This document shows, one piece after another, positions 33,861-45,699 of a DNA stretch of 64,000 nt. The stretch comes from Echinarachnius parma (lineage: Eukaryota; Echinodermata; Echinoidea; Clypeasteroida; Echinarachniidae), in the NCBI GenBank assembly GCA_037951105.1, contig JBAMJV010002045.1:1-64000 (forward strand), read 5' to 3'. The position numbers and the translations under genes are program-made. The notes below the pieces were generated by a model. That model was given only the letters and a program-made list of their open reading frames with translations. It ran no database searches and was not told the DNA's origin. The stretch's first letter is position 1, and each line of letters begins with the position of its first letter.

Positions 33861-35859
33861 GGGGCTGGGGGATTTTCACAGAGAGGAAATGACTTCCAGT
33901 TTACCGATGAACTGGAAATCCACTGTAACTTGGATTGGGTCGACTATCTTTTTTTAATTATTGGATTCTGGATAGAGTTGATCACATGACCGACTAAGTG
34001 AAGTCTACCCCTCAGTGACGTCAGCGCCCGAGGGGGCACATTGAGGCCCCTACCATATTTTCGGGCACGTATACCGTACTTCTACGGTTTTGTTCGATTT
34101 TCTCAAAAGTTGGGACTTATTGCAGTATTATGGTCAATATGTAGAGGTTAAAAATGGAATAAATTATACAATGCAGCAATATAGCTACAAAGGCAGTTAT
34201 TAATCCACCTGAACAAGTATTGTAATCAACTCTAAATGAAAATTTACATGCAAAAAATAACATGAATAATAAGTTGAGGAAAATATGAGATAAGATAAAC
34301 TGCTCCCTTATTCCATGCACCCTTAAAAGGATCTAGTAACTTTGTCGACAGGTGCACATAGTGATGAATGGTTGTTACCGCTAGAATTCCAATTGGATTA
34401 TGAGGATTTTGACAATGTTACTAAATCCCTGTAATAGCTACGCAGTCGCTACGCCGTGAATATGATGAATATTTAGTTGTTCAGATCAGTTTTATTCTTG
34501 GCTTTTGCCCGCAGGTATATATTTCGAAAGTACTTCTACCGATGATAGCTTCAAATTGGATTTGAATTGAGAAGTATTATCCCGAATTTCCGTTTTGGTA
34601 ATGGTGTGAACAAATAAAACACTTTTAAAACTCTGTTTAAAGTGTATCTATACATTCGTATCAATGTTACTGAAAATGTAGTGCAAATAGTCAGTGATAA
34701 TGTGCACGTATAATCAAAATAACAGAGTGTGAAGCGACCAATATGGAAAGGATTATACTTAGAAGAGTAAAGGAACTAAATAACTGAATGATCATGAAAT
34801 AAAACCGTTCGAAACTTCGAATATGCAGATAATATTTACGGAGCCAGATCTGATGCCGCTATAAAGATACATACATATACGAACACTTCGTTATTTTTTT
34901 TTTCAAGCGTGGAAGAATCATTGAGTAAGATTTAAAACTTTAATTTTCTGTCAGTAGTATACATTATGCCCCGAGGATATCCGAATGCGAAGAAGATTAG
35001 TGAGGTTTTACCTAGATGCGTATAAGATGCTTACCTCTTCTATCGAATTCGATTTGTGAGGTGATTATGTTCTCTTTAATACATTTTAATGATCGTATTG
35101 GTCCGTATATTATGACTTTAATTAAATTGCGAATGCACTTTCAGGGGTATCTCTAGATTGTTGTACCAATAAACAGTCGGATGACGATTATTTTGAGGAA
35201 AAAAAGTATAATGCCAAAATGTGTTCTTCGAGATGAACAACATTCCATTCTTTTATCTGTAGAAGAACGGACACATAATGATGCAATTCATGAATAAATA
35301 GTATAGCTATTTACACATCTTCGATTTGGTTCGAATTCAGTTAATTTATTTTTAGTATATATGTCTAGTTCACGTTTGATGTTATATTATAAATATAGGA
35401 GAGATAATGTATTGTATAAAGACGAACAAACATTGCGGATCGTTCCCATGACAACGCTAAAAGCTTGCTGGAGGCCAACCTCTCTATCATGAGATCAGAA
35501 GAGGATGCATATTTGTGTGCGTTATTCATATACAGAAACATCCGACGAGGGGATGGGGGGGGGGGGGGGGCATATTGGAAACCCTGTCACCCCCTTTCAA
35601 CCTTTTGATAGTGTTTAAGCTGAGGAGCCTGATGCAATAGACCCCACAACCGAGATAGCACGATGTTATATATATATATTAATCAAAAAACAAGAAATTA
35701 ATGTCCCAAGGCCCGACAGATTCTTGCTATTTAAAGAAATATAATTGTTTTTTAAAACAATTTAAAGAGAGCTGGGCGCAATATTCGCAAATGATATCGC
35801 CAATAAATGAAAACGACAACATCAACCCTCCTAAACAAGTAGCAGAACCAATTATAACA
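33861..35859. other. Intergenic, AT-rich, no gene seen
   Basis: Two kilobases without supported genes. One G run of about 15 lies at 35555-35570. Short frames on both strands have no recognisable motif. Confidence 0.5.
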
Positions 35860-36402
35860 TTAAAGGGGTAGTACAGTTTTGGTAAGGCTGAACTTTACTA
35901 ACCAAACCTGGACAGTAACATTATAAACTAATAGTTATAACTCCACCATGCTCGAAGGGTATACAAAATTACAAACGACTAAGTAAAAAGCCCGTTATCA
36001 TTAAAAAAGAGCCATTAAAACACAAGAGTGCGCTTTCTGAAAAGGCATTGGTTTCAACCATTTTTCATACAAAATAATGCATGTGATGTTTTATTGAAAT
36101 AATGATTAAATAGAGAGATCATCAACAACTATTTAAAAAACGCTTTTGAAAATTTTTGAAAAAGTGCAAGCATTTTTATTATTATTTTTTTTAAATCATC
36201 TAATTATTTGGGCCCCAAATAATTATAAGATCATATATATTTATTGATATTTCAGCCGTTTCTGGGTCGATTTTGACCAAATAAAGTTTGTTCTGCCATT
36301 AAAATTGCATGTTCTCTCAAATTCGACACTCAGTTTTGCATTACCTCACAAAAAAATTGTGATGGCAGCGCCCTCTCTACCAAAACTAAACTACCCCTTT
36401 AA
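35860..36402. mobile_element. TTAA MITE, family GGGRTAGT (copy 5)
   Basis: Complete copy from TTAAAGGGGTAGTACAG to AAACTAAACTACCCCTTTAA, closest to copies 4 and 7. A central palindrome lies at 36201-36225 with the same arms as copy 4. Non-coding. Confidence 0.9.
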
Positions 36403-38652
36403 TACTTCAATATGAATATAACAACTATTATATCGGGCGTTCTTTAGCCTACCTTTCGAACTCATTGATGCAAACAAAACGAGAGGAATCGTAGAATCTA
36501 TATTAGGGTCATATTGACCGAATTCAGTTCGCATCAGATTCATGGTTAAATAATAAACCATAAAGGTTATTTTACTCAATGTGTTTTACTTACCACGCAG
36601 TTCGTAATAACACACTTTTAGTCCTAAATTACGTTACTATGACGCGATTAAACCCAGGTTTAAATTTAACCCACTGGTCAAGCGAATACGGGATTATCAT
36701 ATTATAGAGTGTGTTGCTGGTGCTATATTAATATTATAGTTACTCTATTTTCTTTAGTATTATCATTACCATATCAAAGGAACGCATATATCAACAGACA
36801 TATGACAAACTTTGGTAGTGAACTACTTGAAGCTAACCTAACAGTGAAATAGACAACATTTGGTATGCCGACTATAGATATATCGGTGGTCTTTGTTATC
36901 TAAGGTAGATTCGAACCTGTTCAGTGACGCGTAAAGACGCTGTCTTTAATATTAAAGTATCTCTTTGCCACAGCCCAACTACAATCAAGGTTGTTACCAC
37001 ACAATGTACAAAAACATCGAATAAGGAATTATCGGTTGTGCCTTACCACACATAGAAACAGTGGCGTAGCTACGGGGGGGGGGGGGGGCACATGCCCCCA
37101 ATAATAAAACGATATTGAAGATTATGTTTTCTTTCGTTAAGTCAAACTTTTGGGCACAAGAGATGTGGCGAAAATCCTCTATAGATAAACTAAACACGAA
37201 AAGTGTGCACCCGCCCCCCCCCCCCCATCCCCGAAAAAAAATCGCATAACTTCAATCAGCCCGACCATGATGCCCCATTGAATAGAAAACAAGTGTATAT
37301 TAATGTATTCAATTACATATTATGCATGTATTTATTTATTCATTCATATAATTATTTAAAGATTTATTCATTTTCTTGAACAGAAAAAAAGAGATCAGCC
37401 TCAAATGTAGTGCCACAAATACCTGTTTACACAAGAACCATGTGTGAAATAAACATGACAAATGTAACATGTATGAATATACATCAGGATTTTCGCGCCA
37501 GAAAAAACCCAAACATATACAATGATGAATGTTGTGTACAGACTTAGGCACGTAATCGAAAACTGAGTTCAAGTTAAGAAATCGAGTTCGATCGATAAGA
37601 TCGAAATGAGATATGAGATGTAAGAAAATTACACTTTGTTATGCGGAAGGCATCAGACGCTAATGTCGTATTTGAAATGTTGGGGTGGACAGGGGGTAAT
37701 TGTGCCCCGTGAGATATTGGACCCATGCACCCATCCCCCCTTTTTTGGAGAAAAATGTTTAAAAGAATTTTGTAAATAACAATAATGAGAAAGAATACCG
37801 TAAAAATCTATATTGGCCAAATAAGTATTTTTAAAAAGGGCTCGTGTGTTAAAATCCGCACCTTAGTATCGTTAAATGCAGAAATATCAGAGGAAATTCA
37901 ATACCGCCAGTAAAAGTTGGCTTAGATTCACCGCCCGTTCGCACCTGTCCGCGCCGCTAGCGCTAGACTGGAGATATCGACAAGCCCACATACCGTAAAT
38001 ACGGTGCGCTAGCATAATCTTTTGCACGCAACGTATACGCGGTTCCGTAAGCGGTTAAATTGAACTTTGTCAAAGATCGTTTTATTTCAAACTTTTTAAT
38101 GCTCAATTAGTCAATTTCAAAGCAGTTTTTGTAAAAAAAATTACATCAACATCCAAGTTATGATATATTCTTTCACGTGGTAGGTGATGAAAGCATATTT
38201 TTCATTTTGTGTGTGTGGGGCGTTTCCCAGTATACTGTTATTTGGCTTTAAATGTAACCAAACTATGACACTCTCCGAAGAATACTACAAATGACTTAAC
38301 ACCCTTCTCTTTCTTCTATTATATTTTTCTATTTGTTTCTAAACCTTGCCTTGGAAAAATGATTTTATTCGCTATAAACTTTCAAAATATGGTCCATGGA
38401 ACCGGAACTCAAACTTGTTGACAACACATCCCACACCATTTCTTTTTATACAACTTCAGCGGAAGTTAAACATCTCCTTCCATCCATATGGCAATTGATC
38501 TCTATATTAGACAAGGTCCATTAAATCTCAGCTCATGCTAAATGTATGTCACCCCACCCACCCACGCACCCACTCACCCGCCCAGTAAACACCGCAGAAT
38601 TACTCCAGCAATGTATACGCTGGGGGGGGGGGGGGGGGGGGGGCAGACAAGG
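36403..38652. other. Intergenic, with G/C-run fragments
   Basis: No gene is supported. CAGTGGCGTAGCTACGG followed by a G run at 37060-37088, with CCAATAATAAAACGATATTG beyond, is a GTGGCGTAGC-family copy that ends at C-rich sequence near 37210-37230. A G run of about 22 is at 38622-38643. CACTTACGGAACC-like sequence in reverse (CGGTTCCGTAAGCGG at 38040-38054) hints at a decayed GGGGACCACC-family MITE. Confidence 0.5.
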
Positions 38653-38808
38653 AGTGGCGTTGATGCGTGGGGCGGGGCTCAGGGGCACGCCCCCCAATAA
38701 TTTGGCCAAAACAATACAAACATAAGGGGGATATCCTTAACAAATAAAGAAATACATGACATAGAGTGTGTACCCCAGTAAATCGGCCCCGATCACACTA
38801 CGCCACTG
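38653..38808. mobile_element. GTGGCGTAGC-family element, full-length copy
   Basis: A 156-bp copy with inverted ends AGTGGCGT and ACGCCACTG. Interior phrases are GGGGCACGCCCCCC, AATAATTTGGCCAAAACAAT, ACAAACATAAGGGGG and GTGTACCCCAGTAAATCGG. These match 42979-43144 in the same order and 31503-31717 in reverse. It is the cleanest copy for defining the family. Confidence 0.7.
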
Positions 38809-38880
38809 CTGTTTGAAAGGGAACACATTGTTACAGTAACAGGACACCGGATATATGCAATATTTTAAAAAATGGCTGGT

Positions 38881-39209
38881 TTAAAAGGATCCATTAATTT
38901 GGTACAATTTCAACCAAAATCAACTGGAGCTTTCAAAAGCTTAAAGCGTTTATAGACGGTTTCCGACCGTGGTCAAGAGATTCCGAATTCGTTCACTCCA
39001 TCGTCCACAGCGCCGAATTCGGTCACTTCACGCAAACGATCGGGATATACTCGGACATTGATTTTCTCTGTTTTCACTAGGTAAACTTTATTCTTTATCT
39101 ATGAAATTATCACATATCATTCTCAAGAATCTTACAATTAAATTGGTATAAGATTATTGATTCAAACATTACTTTTGGGGGGAAATATGAAGTGAATTGA
39201 CCACTTTAA
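38881..39209. mobile_element. TTAA MITE, family GGCATGCCTGTAAAG (diverged copy 2)
   Basis: Bounded by TTAA at both ends (TTAAAAGGATCC at left, CCACTTTAA at right). It shares with 19336-19700, in the same order, AGCGTTTATAGACGGT, ATCACATATCATTCTC, ATCTTACAATTAAATTGGTA and ACTTTTGGG. Ends have diverged, so this is an older copy. Confidence 0.6.
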
Positions 39210-39587
39210 CTACATCGGAAACCATGCGTCTATCAGTCGCCTATTCTTTTGATTTTTCTATCCTAATAATCAAAACAGTTCCGTGCTGACATTTTTTTTT
39301 CTTCTTCTTTACATTTTCCATATACATGAATGACAGTTAAAAGCTTATGAGCACCGTAGAAACCAAAATTGAGTTTGTATTTGATTACATCTCACAAATT
39401 AGAAATAATCATTATCAAACAAATTGGCAACACATATAGACTGAGGAAGCTATCATGTACAAGATGGTATGCATAACTCAATTTAGCCAAATACTGACTT
39501 GTTCTCACCCTATACGAATTCAGAGTTCATATCAATAGCCGTAATAATTTATCGTGCTAATTTCTTGAATTCAGTATTAACTAGGAG

Positions 39588-39838
39588 AATTTTAAAATGC
39601 ATACGTCCTTTTGAAATGTAAATAATGTCTTGTATTACGTTCAATATAAAAGTCAAATAATTTTAACATGTATACGTCCTCTTAAAAACTGATATGAAGT
39701 TCTGTTTAAAGTTAAAGAATTTTAAAATACAAACGTTCTCTTAAATGTCAATGATGTATCATATGAAGTTTTGTATAAAGTTAAAGAATTTTTAAAAATG
39801 CATATATCCTCTTGAAATGTATAATGATGTATCATTAA
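39588..39838. repeat. Tandem repeat of ~60-70 bp, four copies
   Basis: Units begin with GAATTTTAAAATGCATACG or variants near 39590, 39659, 39718 and 39787. Each continues GTCCTCTTGAAATGT, ATGATGT and GTTTTGTATAAAGTTAAA. No coding capacity. Confidence 0.75.
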
Positions 39839-40446
39839 CCTTTTAATCAGACGGATGGGATCTAGCCAGTAACATGACTAGGTAGTTCGCTATTGATGAG
39901 AAAATAATAGGTTCATTCTGAATAATTCAAGGAAGAGGCATCGATACAGACTTCCCTATCTAACTGCTCATCACTCAAACGGATACAGTAGCTGCAATAA
40001 GTGTGTTTTTTTGTTTAGGGGTGGGTGTATGATGGTTGGTTTAATAGAGGAGAACTTTTGAATGATTTTGGTATGTGTTCTATTTTTTCTCTCAAAATAA
40101 TGATTATAACAAATGTCCTATTGCTCATTCGATCAACAGATTTTTTCGGGCATCTGTCAAATTCCAAAATCATAGCCCATGCAGGGTCACACTACCCAAA
40201 TAAAGGCTCTTTTACATGTAGGTATTATTCACATATCCTTGGTTTGTAGGTTTTGTATATATGTAGCTCTAACTTTAAAAATCAAGATTCGAAGAAAAGA
40301 AAAATTTTTATCGAATATTAATGATGATGTACGGTAGCTTCCGCCCTAATACCCTGGCTTCGGGGCGAATGTGTGATGCGAGATGGGGCAATCCTTTCTA
40401 GACAAGCTGATGCTTAAGCTATGTTTACCGTCCCCATCAGATCATG

Positions 40447-40874
40447 TTAAAGGGGACCACCGCGCAAAGAACAACACAGGCTTATAATGTTGTGGTATCA
40501 TTTTTTGATATATTAAACAGATGTCAAACACTTTACAAAGGGTTGTGCAATTCATACACAATGTGATTAATCAACAACACTTACGGAACCAACAGGGCCC
40601 TTGGTCCCGTATCCGCCAAACGTTTGCCAGTGCGTCAATTCTATATTACGCGTACGTTTGGAGAAAATAGAACGCGTACGTCCTACGGTCCTAGACTAGT
40701 CCTAGACAATAGACTAGTCTTCTTGTGTAGACCAATGAACACATAATTTAGTATGGTGATGAGTTCTCAAAATACAGAATTTGTCTGGAAACCCGTTTTT
40801 TCTGAACTTTCTGGACTACTAAAAGTATTACCTTTCATTTATAAGAATACATGTTGGGGTGTTGGTTTCATGTA
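40447..40874. mobile_element. TTAA MITE, family GGGGACCACC (copy 3)
   Basis: Starts TTAAAGGGGACCACCGCGC and follows copies 1 and 2 through AAAGAACAACACA, ACACTTACGGAACCA, TTACGCGTACGTTTG and GTATTACCTTTCATTTATAAG. The right terminus has decayed (GGTTTCATGTAA in place of GGTTCCCTTTAA). A local direct repeat, TCCTAGACTAGTCCTAGAC, sits inside. Confidence 0.8.
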
Positions 40875-41204
40875 ATACGGTCACTGAAACAAACGATGAT
40901 AGAGGAAGTCTCATGCCACGGTGGACTGCTTAGCCTTGCCTTAACTTTGTACACGAGGGGGGCGGACCTGCGACCATCACTACTATTACAATGGTTATCA
41001 GGTTTTGGGTCGTGGAAGGACATTTTTACGGCGATGTATCAACATCCTTCATGATCACGAATGCATGCATGGTTACTGTCTCCAGCCGACGGATAAATAC
41101 GGTCACTAAAATATGATATAAGATGCCCCATGTCTCCAAGGCGCGCTTTAAAGCCTTGCCTCAACTTTGTACACGAGGGGAGCCCTGCGACCATCACTAC
41201 TTTA

Positions 41205-41432
41205 AAGCCCTCTGCAGACAGAGCCGACTCGACCAGATTCGACTGGTTTTCATTCGGATCGGCTCATTTTTCAGTGCCTCGCGACACGCATTTTGCCAGT
41301 CGAGAGACAGTCGGATGCCAGTTGGTGCCGATTCAACACTATGAATCGGATCCGACCGACCGGCCGGGCCCACCTCTATCCTGATTGAAACCAGTCGGAT
41401 CGGGTCGAGTCGGCTCTGTCTGCAGAGGGCTT
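41205..41432. mobile_element. MITE with TA duplication and AAGCCCTCTGCAGACAG ends
   Basis: Inverted ends of about 55 bases: AAGCCCTCTGCAGACAGAGC at left and its mirror, GCTCTGTCTGCAGAGGGCTT, at right, with a TA on each side. The empty site survives in the neighbouring tandem unit near 40974-40995 (CACTACTAT-TA-CAATGG). TA target use fits Tc1/mariner-type mobilisation. GC-rich compared with its surroundings; non-coding. Confidence 0.8.
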
Positions 41433-41817
41433 TACAATGATTTTCAGGTTTTGGGTCATGAAAGGACATTTTTACGGCGAGGTATCATGATCATGATCAT
41501 GAATGCATGGTAACTGTCTCAAGCCAACGGATAAATACGGTCACGGTAAGATGCTTCATGTCTCCAGGGCGCGTGTTTAAAGCTTTATTAACGAGGGGCG
41601 GACCTAGCTATTACTATCACTACTATTATAATAATTATAAGATTTTGGGACATGAATCTTGTGGAAGGACATCATCACGATCATGGTTACGATCTCCAGC
41701 AGACAGATAAAGACGGTCACTAAAAGATGATATATAGGCGGCATCATGCCATGAGGGCTCATTACAGCCTTGCCTTAACTTACACTAAAGAGGCGGACCT
41801 GCGACTATCACTTACTA

Positions 41818-42854
41818 CAGAGCGTATCAAAAAAAGCGTTACACTTTTGAACATTTTTACAAAATTACATTTTTCGATATTTAGAAAAAATGTTCATGTC
41901 GATGGATGCCCAATGGTCTCATCTATCAAGTGCCACTAACAAAACAAATTTTCGTTCACGCTTGGGCGAACACTGACTGTTTTTGTACATGGTGTGAAAA
42001 ATAGCTTGCGCCAATTTGAAAGAAGAGGGACAATTAAACCAGCAGACCAAATAAGTACTCTCTTTCAAACAAATTGCTCTTTGCCATTAATTTAAGATTA
42101 TTTTATGATAGTGTAATCATTTTGTGGCAATTTTCTATCATAATTTAACTGATCTCATTGCTTTATGCGTGGGTGAGAATACATAAGCCATAGATTGATA
42201 GATAATGAAAGGACTTGCATCGTTAATGACAAAATTTCCAGCCTGTCCTCATTAACGATTCAAATCCTTTCATTGAGTGTGACACATACAAAAGATGACC
42301 CAGAAGCATGAACAAAATAATTGTATTCATGTTGCTAGATTGATGGGCTGATTGATTGATTGATTGGATTGATAGATGGATTGATTGATTGATGGATTGA
42401 TTGATGGATTGATGGATGGATGGAATGAGTGGCATGTGGTTTTGATGTGTCTGTGCTTTAAAAAAGATCTTGAAGTAATTACCCATTATTGATTCTCTCC
42501 CATGCATAAAACAATGAAATCAGTTAAATTATGATAGAAAATTGCCACAAAATAATTACACAATCATAAAATATTCTTAAATTTATGGCAAAGAGCAATT
42601 TGTTTGAATGGGAGTACTTATTTGGTCTGCTGGTTTAATTGTCCCTCTTCTTTCAATTTGGCGCAAGGCATTTTTGACACTCTGAACAAAAACTGTCAGT
42701 ATTCGCCCAAGCGTGAACGAAAATTTGTTTTGTTAGTGGCACTTGATAGATGAGACCATTGGGCATCCATCGACATGAACAAATCTTATAAATATATACA
42801 AATGTAATGTTGACAATTTTTTCAAAAGTGTAACGCTTTTTTTGATACGCCCGG
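41818..42854. mobile_element. 1-kb foldback element with ~370-bp arms, TA flanks
   Basis: The left arm begins CAGAGCGTATCAAAAAAAG and the right arm ends CTTTTTTTGATACGCCCGG, each next to TA. Arms match for several hundred bases (for example AGTGCCACTAACAAAACAAA, GCCAATTTGAAAGAAGAGGG, CAGCAGACCAAATAAGTACT and their reverse complements). The loop holds an inner inverted repeat (TCGTTAATGA near 42219 with TCATTAACGA near 42249) and a (GATT)n tract at 42345-42420. No transposase frame. The superfamily is probably TA-targeting but not identified. Confidence 0.85.
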
Positions 42855-42978
42855 TATAATACTACTGATTAGTTCTTGTTTGGATATACACAGACATGGG
42901 CGAGTAGTGTTCGTATTAGCAGACTGAATATGATATGGATTGATGAAGAATTACGGAAGGCGGTTAAGTTTGTCAAAG

Positions 42979-43144
42979 CAGTCACGTAGCTACGGGGGAG
43001 GGGGGGAGGGGCTGTGCCAATCCAAGAAAATGAAGAAAAAACAACAAACTTTAAAATAAAACATAGTATGGGGGAATTTAAGAAAAATAAATAAATACAC
43101 AAGGTTGTGTGCCCCTCAATCGGTACGATCACGCTACGCCACAG
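42979..43144. mobile_element. GTGGCGTAGC-family element, full-length copy in the array
   Basis: Ends CAGTCACGTAGC and GCTACGCCACAG are inverted. The interior has G runs followed by CCAATCCAAGAAAATG, ACAACAAACTTT, GTGTGCCCCTCAATCGG and TACGATCAC, following the order of 38653-38808. It interrupts the long-period tandem array. Confidence 0.65.
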
Positions 43145-44336
43145 ACTGTTTATAAGAATGAATGTTTTATGTCTCACGGGCTGGGAGGGGGACGGCCATC
43201 CGACCGTTCATGCATTACAATAATTATTAGGTTTTAGGACAAGGGCGAGTATATCATGTAAAGGTACGAGGACATTGTGAGTTGGGTTCATGTGAAAAAG
43301 AAGACGGTTAAAATAATGTAATGAGAATTAAGGTTTTATGTCTCGCGGGTTTGGGCATTGTAAGAGAGGATGTCATATGTCTCGAGGGCTTGCTCAACCT
43401 TGCCTTGAATTGATACACGATAAAGACCGGACCTGCGAACATCACTATTATTATTATGAAAGCTATCAGGTTTTGGGACATGGATGGACAAGGGCGAGAA
43501 TATCAAGTCGATATGAGCAAAGTGCGGGTTGGGGTTTATGTGAAAAAGAAGACGGTTAAAATAATGTAATGAGAATGAAGGTTTCATGTCTCCCGGGTTG
43601 GGCATTGAGAAGATATCCAATGTCTCTGAGAGGGCTTGCTCAGCCTTGCCTTACCTTTATACACGATACGGAATGGACCCGCAAGCATTAATATATTATT
43701 ATGAAAACTACCAGGTTTTGGGACTTGGAAGGACGAGGGCGAGTAATATTGGTATTATATTAGCAGAGGATGAGATGGATTGAAGAAGAATTAAGGAAGA
43801 TGGTTAAGTTTGTCATGAGAACGAAGGCTTCATGTCTCGTGGGCGTACAGCAGGGAAGCTGCGACCATCACTTACACTAATTATTGGGTTTCTGGACATG
43901 CCAGGACGAGGGCGAGGATGTTATGTCGATATGAGCACATTGTGAGTTGGGTTCATGTGAAAAGGAAAACGGTATCATTTGGAATGAAAATTGCGGTGTG
44001 GGCATTGAGCGGATGTCCCATGTCTCATGGCTTGCTCAACTTTAAACACGGGGGGGGGGGGGGGGGGTGGGCGGACCTGTAATCGTCACTATTATTACGA
44101 TGATTATCAAGTTTTGGACATGCAAGGACAAGGGCGAATATATCATGCGTAGGTTGATCACATTGTCAGTTGGGGTTTATGTGAAATAGAAGACGGTAAA
44201 ATAGTGTAACGAGACTGTTGGTTTCATGTCTCGTGGTTTGGCCATTGTTAGAGAGGATGTCCCGTGTATCGAGGGCTTGCTCAACCTTGTCTTTTTACCT
44301 TTAAACACGATAAGGAATGGACCCGCGAGCATTACT

Positions 44337-44842
44337 TCTTCTTCTTCTTCTTCTTCAGCCTACTTCACTCCACTGCAGGAGGAAGGCCTCTTCACCAATT
44401 TTCCATTTTGTTCTATCTTGAGCTATTCTCTGCCAAGCAATGCCATTTTGTGCTGTTAAATCACCCCTCCATCTTCTGCTTTGTCTCCCTCTTTTTCTGG
44501 TTAGGTGTCTAGATGTCCAAACTGTAGTTTTGTGTGTCCATCTGTTGTCATACCTCCTGGCGAGGTGTCCTGCCCACCTCCATTTCTTTGATTTGATGGT
44601 CAACATTATATCCTGCACTCCTGATTTCTCTCTTGGGTCTATATTTGACATCCTGTCCTTCTTTGTTACACCTATCATTATTCTTTCCATAGCCCGTTCT
44701 GTCACTCTAAGTCTTTTTTTCAAAACGTTTGGTGGTTGTCCAGGTTTCAGCTCCATATGAGAGAGCAGGTATGATACACTGGTCAAATACCTGCCTCTTC
44801 ATGGAGATGGGAAGAGTGGAGTCTCGAAAGATGTAGCTGAGT
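44337..44842 (-). mobile_element. 5'-truncated RTE-like LINE 3' end
   Basis: A minus-strand frame (44786 down to 44355) encodes the end of a non-LTR reverse transcriptase region: RVTERAMERIMIGVTKKDR, KKWRWAGHLARRYDNRWTHK, RQSRRWRGDL and IAQDRTKWKIGEEAFLLQWS, ending EVG and TGA. This matches the usual RTE-type C-terminus (RAMERAMLG, WAGHIARR, DRxxW, GEAYVQQW). The upstream motif YGAETW is encoded at 44742-44760 in a different frame, so one frameshift separates them, near an A run at 44711-44720. The 3' tail is a (GAA)n repeat. The insert is flanked by GAGCATTACT at 44327-44336 and 44843-44852, a 10-bp target duplication. It is dead: severely truncated and frameshifted. Confidence 0.85.
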
Positions 44843-45699
44843 GAGCATTACTATTATGCAAACTATCAGGTTTTGGGACTTGGAATGGAAGGACGAGGGC
44901 GGGTATAATGTTGGTATTATAGCAGAGGATGAGATGGATTGAAGAAGATTTAAGGAAGAAGTAAGGAAGTTTATCATGAGAATGAAGGTTCCTTGTCTCG
45001 CGGGTTGGGCATTGAGAAGTTGACCCATGTCTCGAGGGCCTGCTCAGCCTTGCCTTACCTTTATACACAATAAGGAACTGACTTGCGAACATCACAATTA
45101 TTATGAAAACTATCCGGTTTGGGGACATGGAGGGAAAAGGGTTAGTAATGGTTGTATTAGCAGATCGAGTATTCATGAGATGGATTGAGATTGTTAAGTT
45201 TGTAATGAGAATGAAGGGTTCATGTATCGCGGGCTGGGCGTACGATTGTACAGGACGGACCGGACCTGCGACCATCATCAGCACTACTGTTACACTAATT
45301 ATTGGGTTTCTGGATATGCAAGGACAAGGGCGAGGATATTATGTTGGTATGAGCACATTGTGAGCTGTGTTCACGTGAAACAGGAGACGTTGCAATAACG
45401 CAATGAATATGCAGGTTTTGTGTCTCGAGGGTTCGACTTGACGGACCAGCAACAATCACTACTAGATATTACACTAATCATGATATTTATCAAGTTTTAG
45501 GACATGCAAGGACAAGGGCGAGTATATCATGTATCAGTGTGAGTTGGGTCCAAGTTAAACAGGAGACGGTATAATTTGTAATGAGAGGGAGGTCTCTCGC
45601 GGATGGCTAGTTCTGTAATCGTGGGCGTTAACAAAATTGTCAGAGAGAGGGGTCGGGAGGGGGGGGGGGGGGGGATGGGACTGTGGTCGTTAGCCCGAA

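Larger units (their letters stand above)
40890..45610. repeat. Long-period tandem array (~175-250-bp units) hit by four elements
   Basis: At least twelve diverged units share the order: CATGTCTCGAGGGCTTG, CTCAACCTTGCCTTAACTTT, ACACGA, GGCGGACCTGCGACCATCAC, ATTATCAGGTTTTGGGACAT, GGACAAGGGCGAGTATAT, GAGCACATTGTGAGTTGGG, TTCATGTGAAAAAGAAGACG and AATGAGAATGAAGG. GGTTTTGGG-type motifs lie near 41003, 41451, 41641, 43230, 43470, 43712, 43887, 44110, 44868, 45115, 45305 and 45493. Units three to four apart resemble each other most, suggesting higher-order duplication. Inserted elements lie at 41205, 41818, 42979 and 44337. No long frame persists, so it appears non-coding. Confidence 0.8.
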
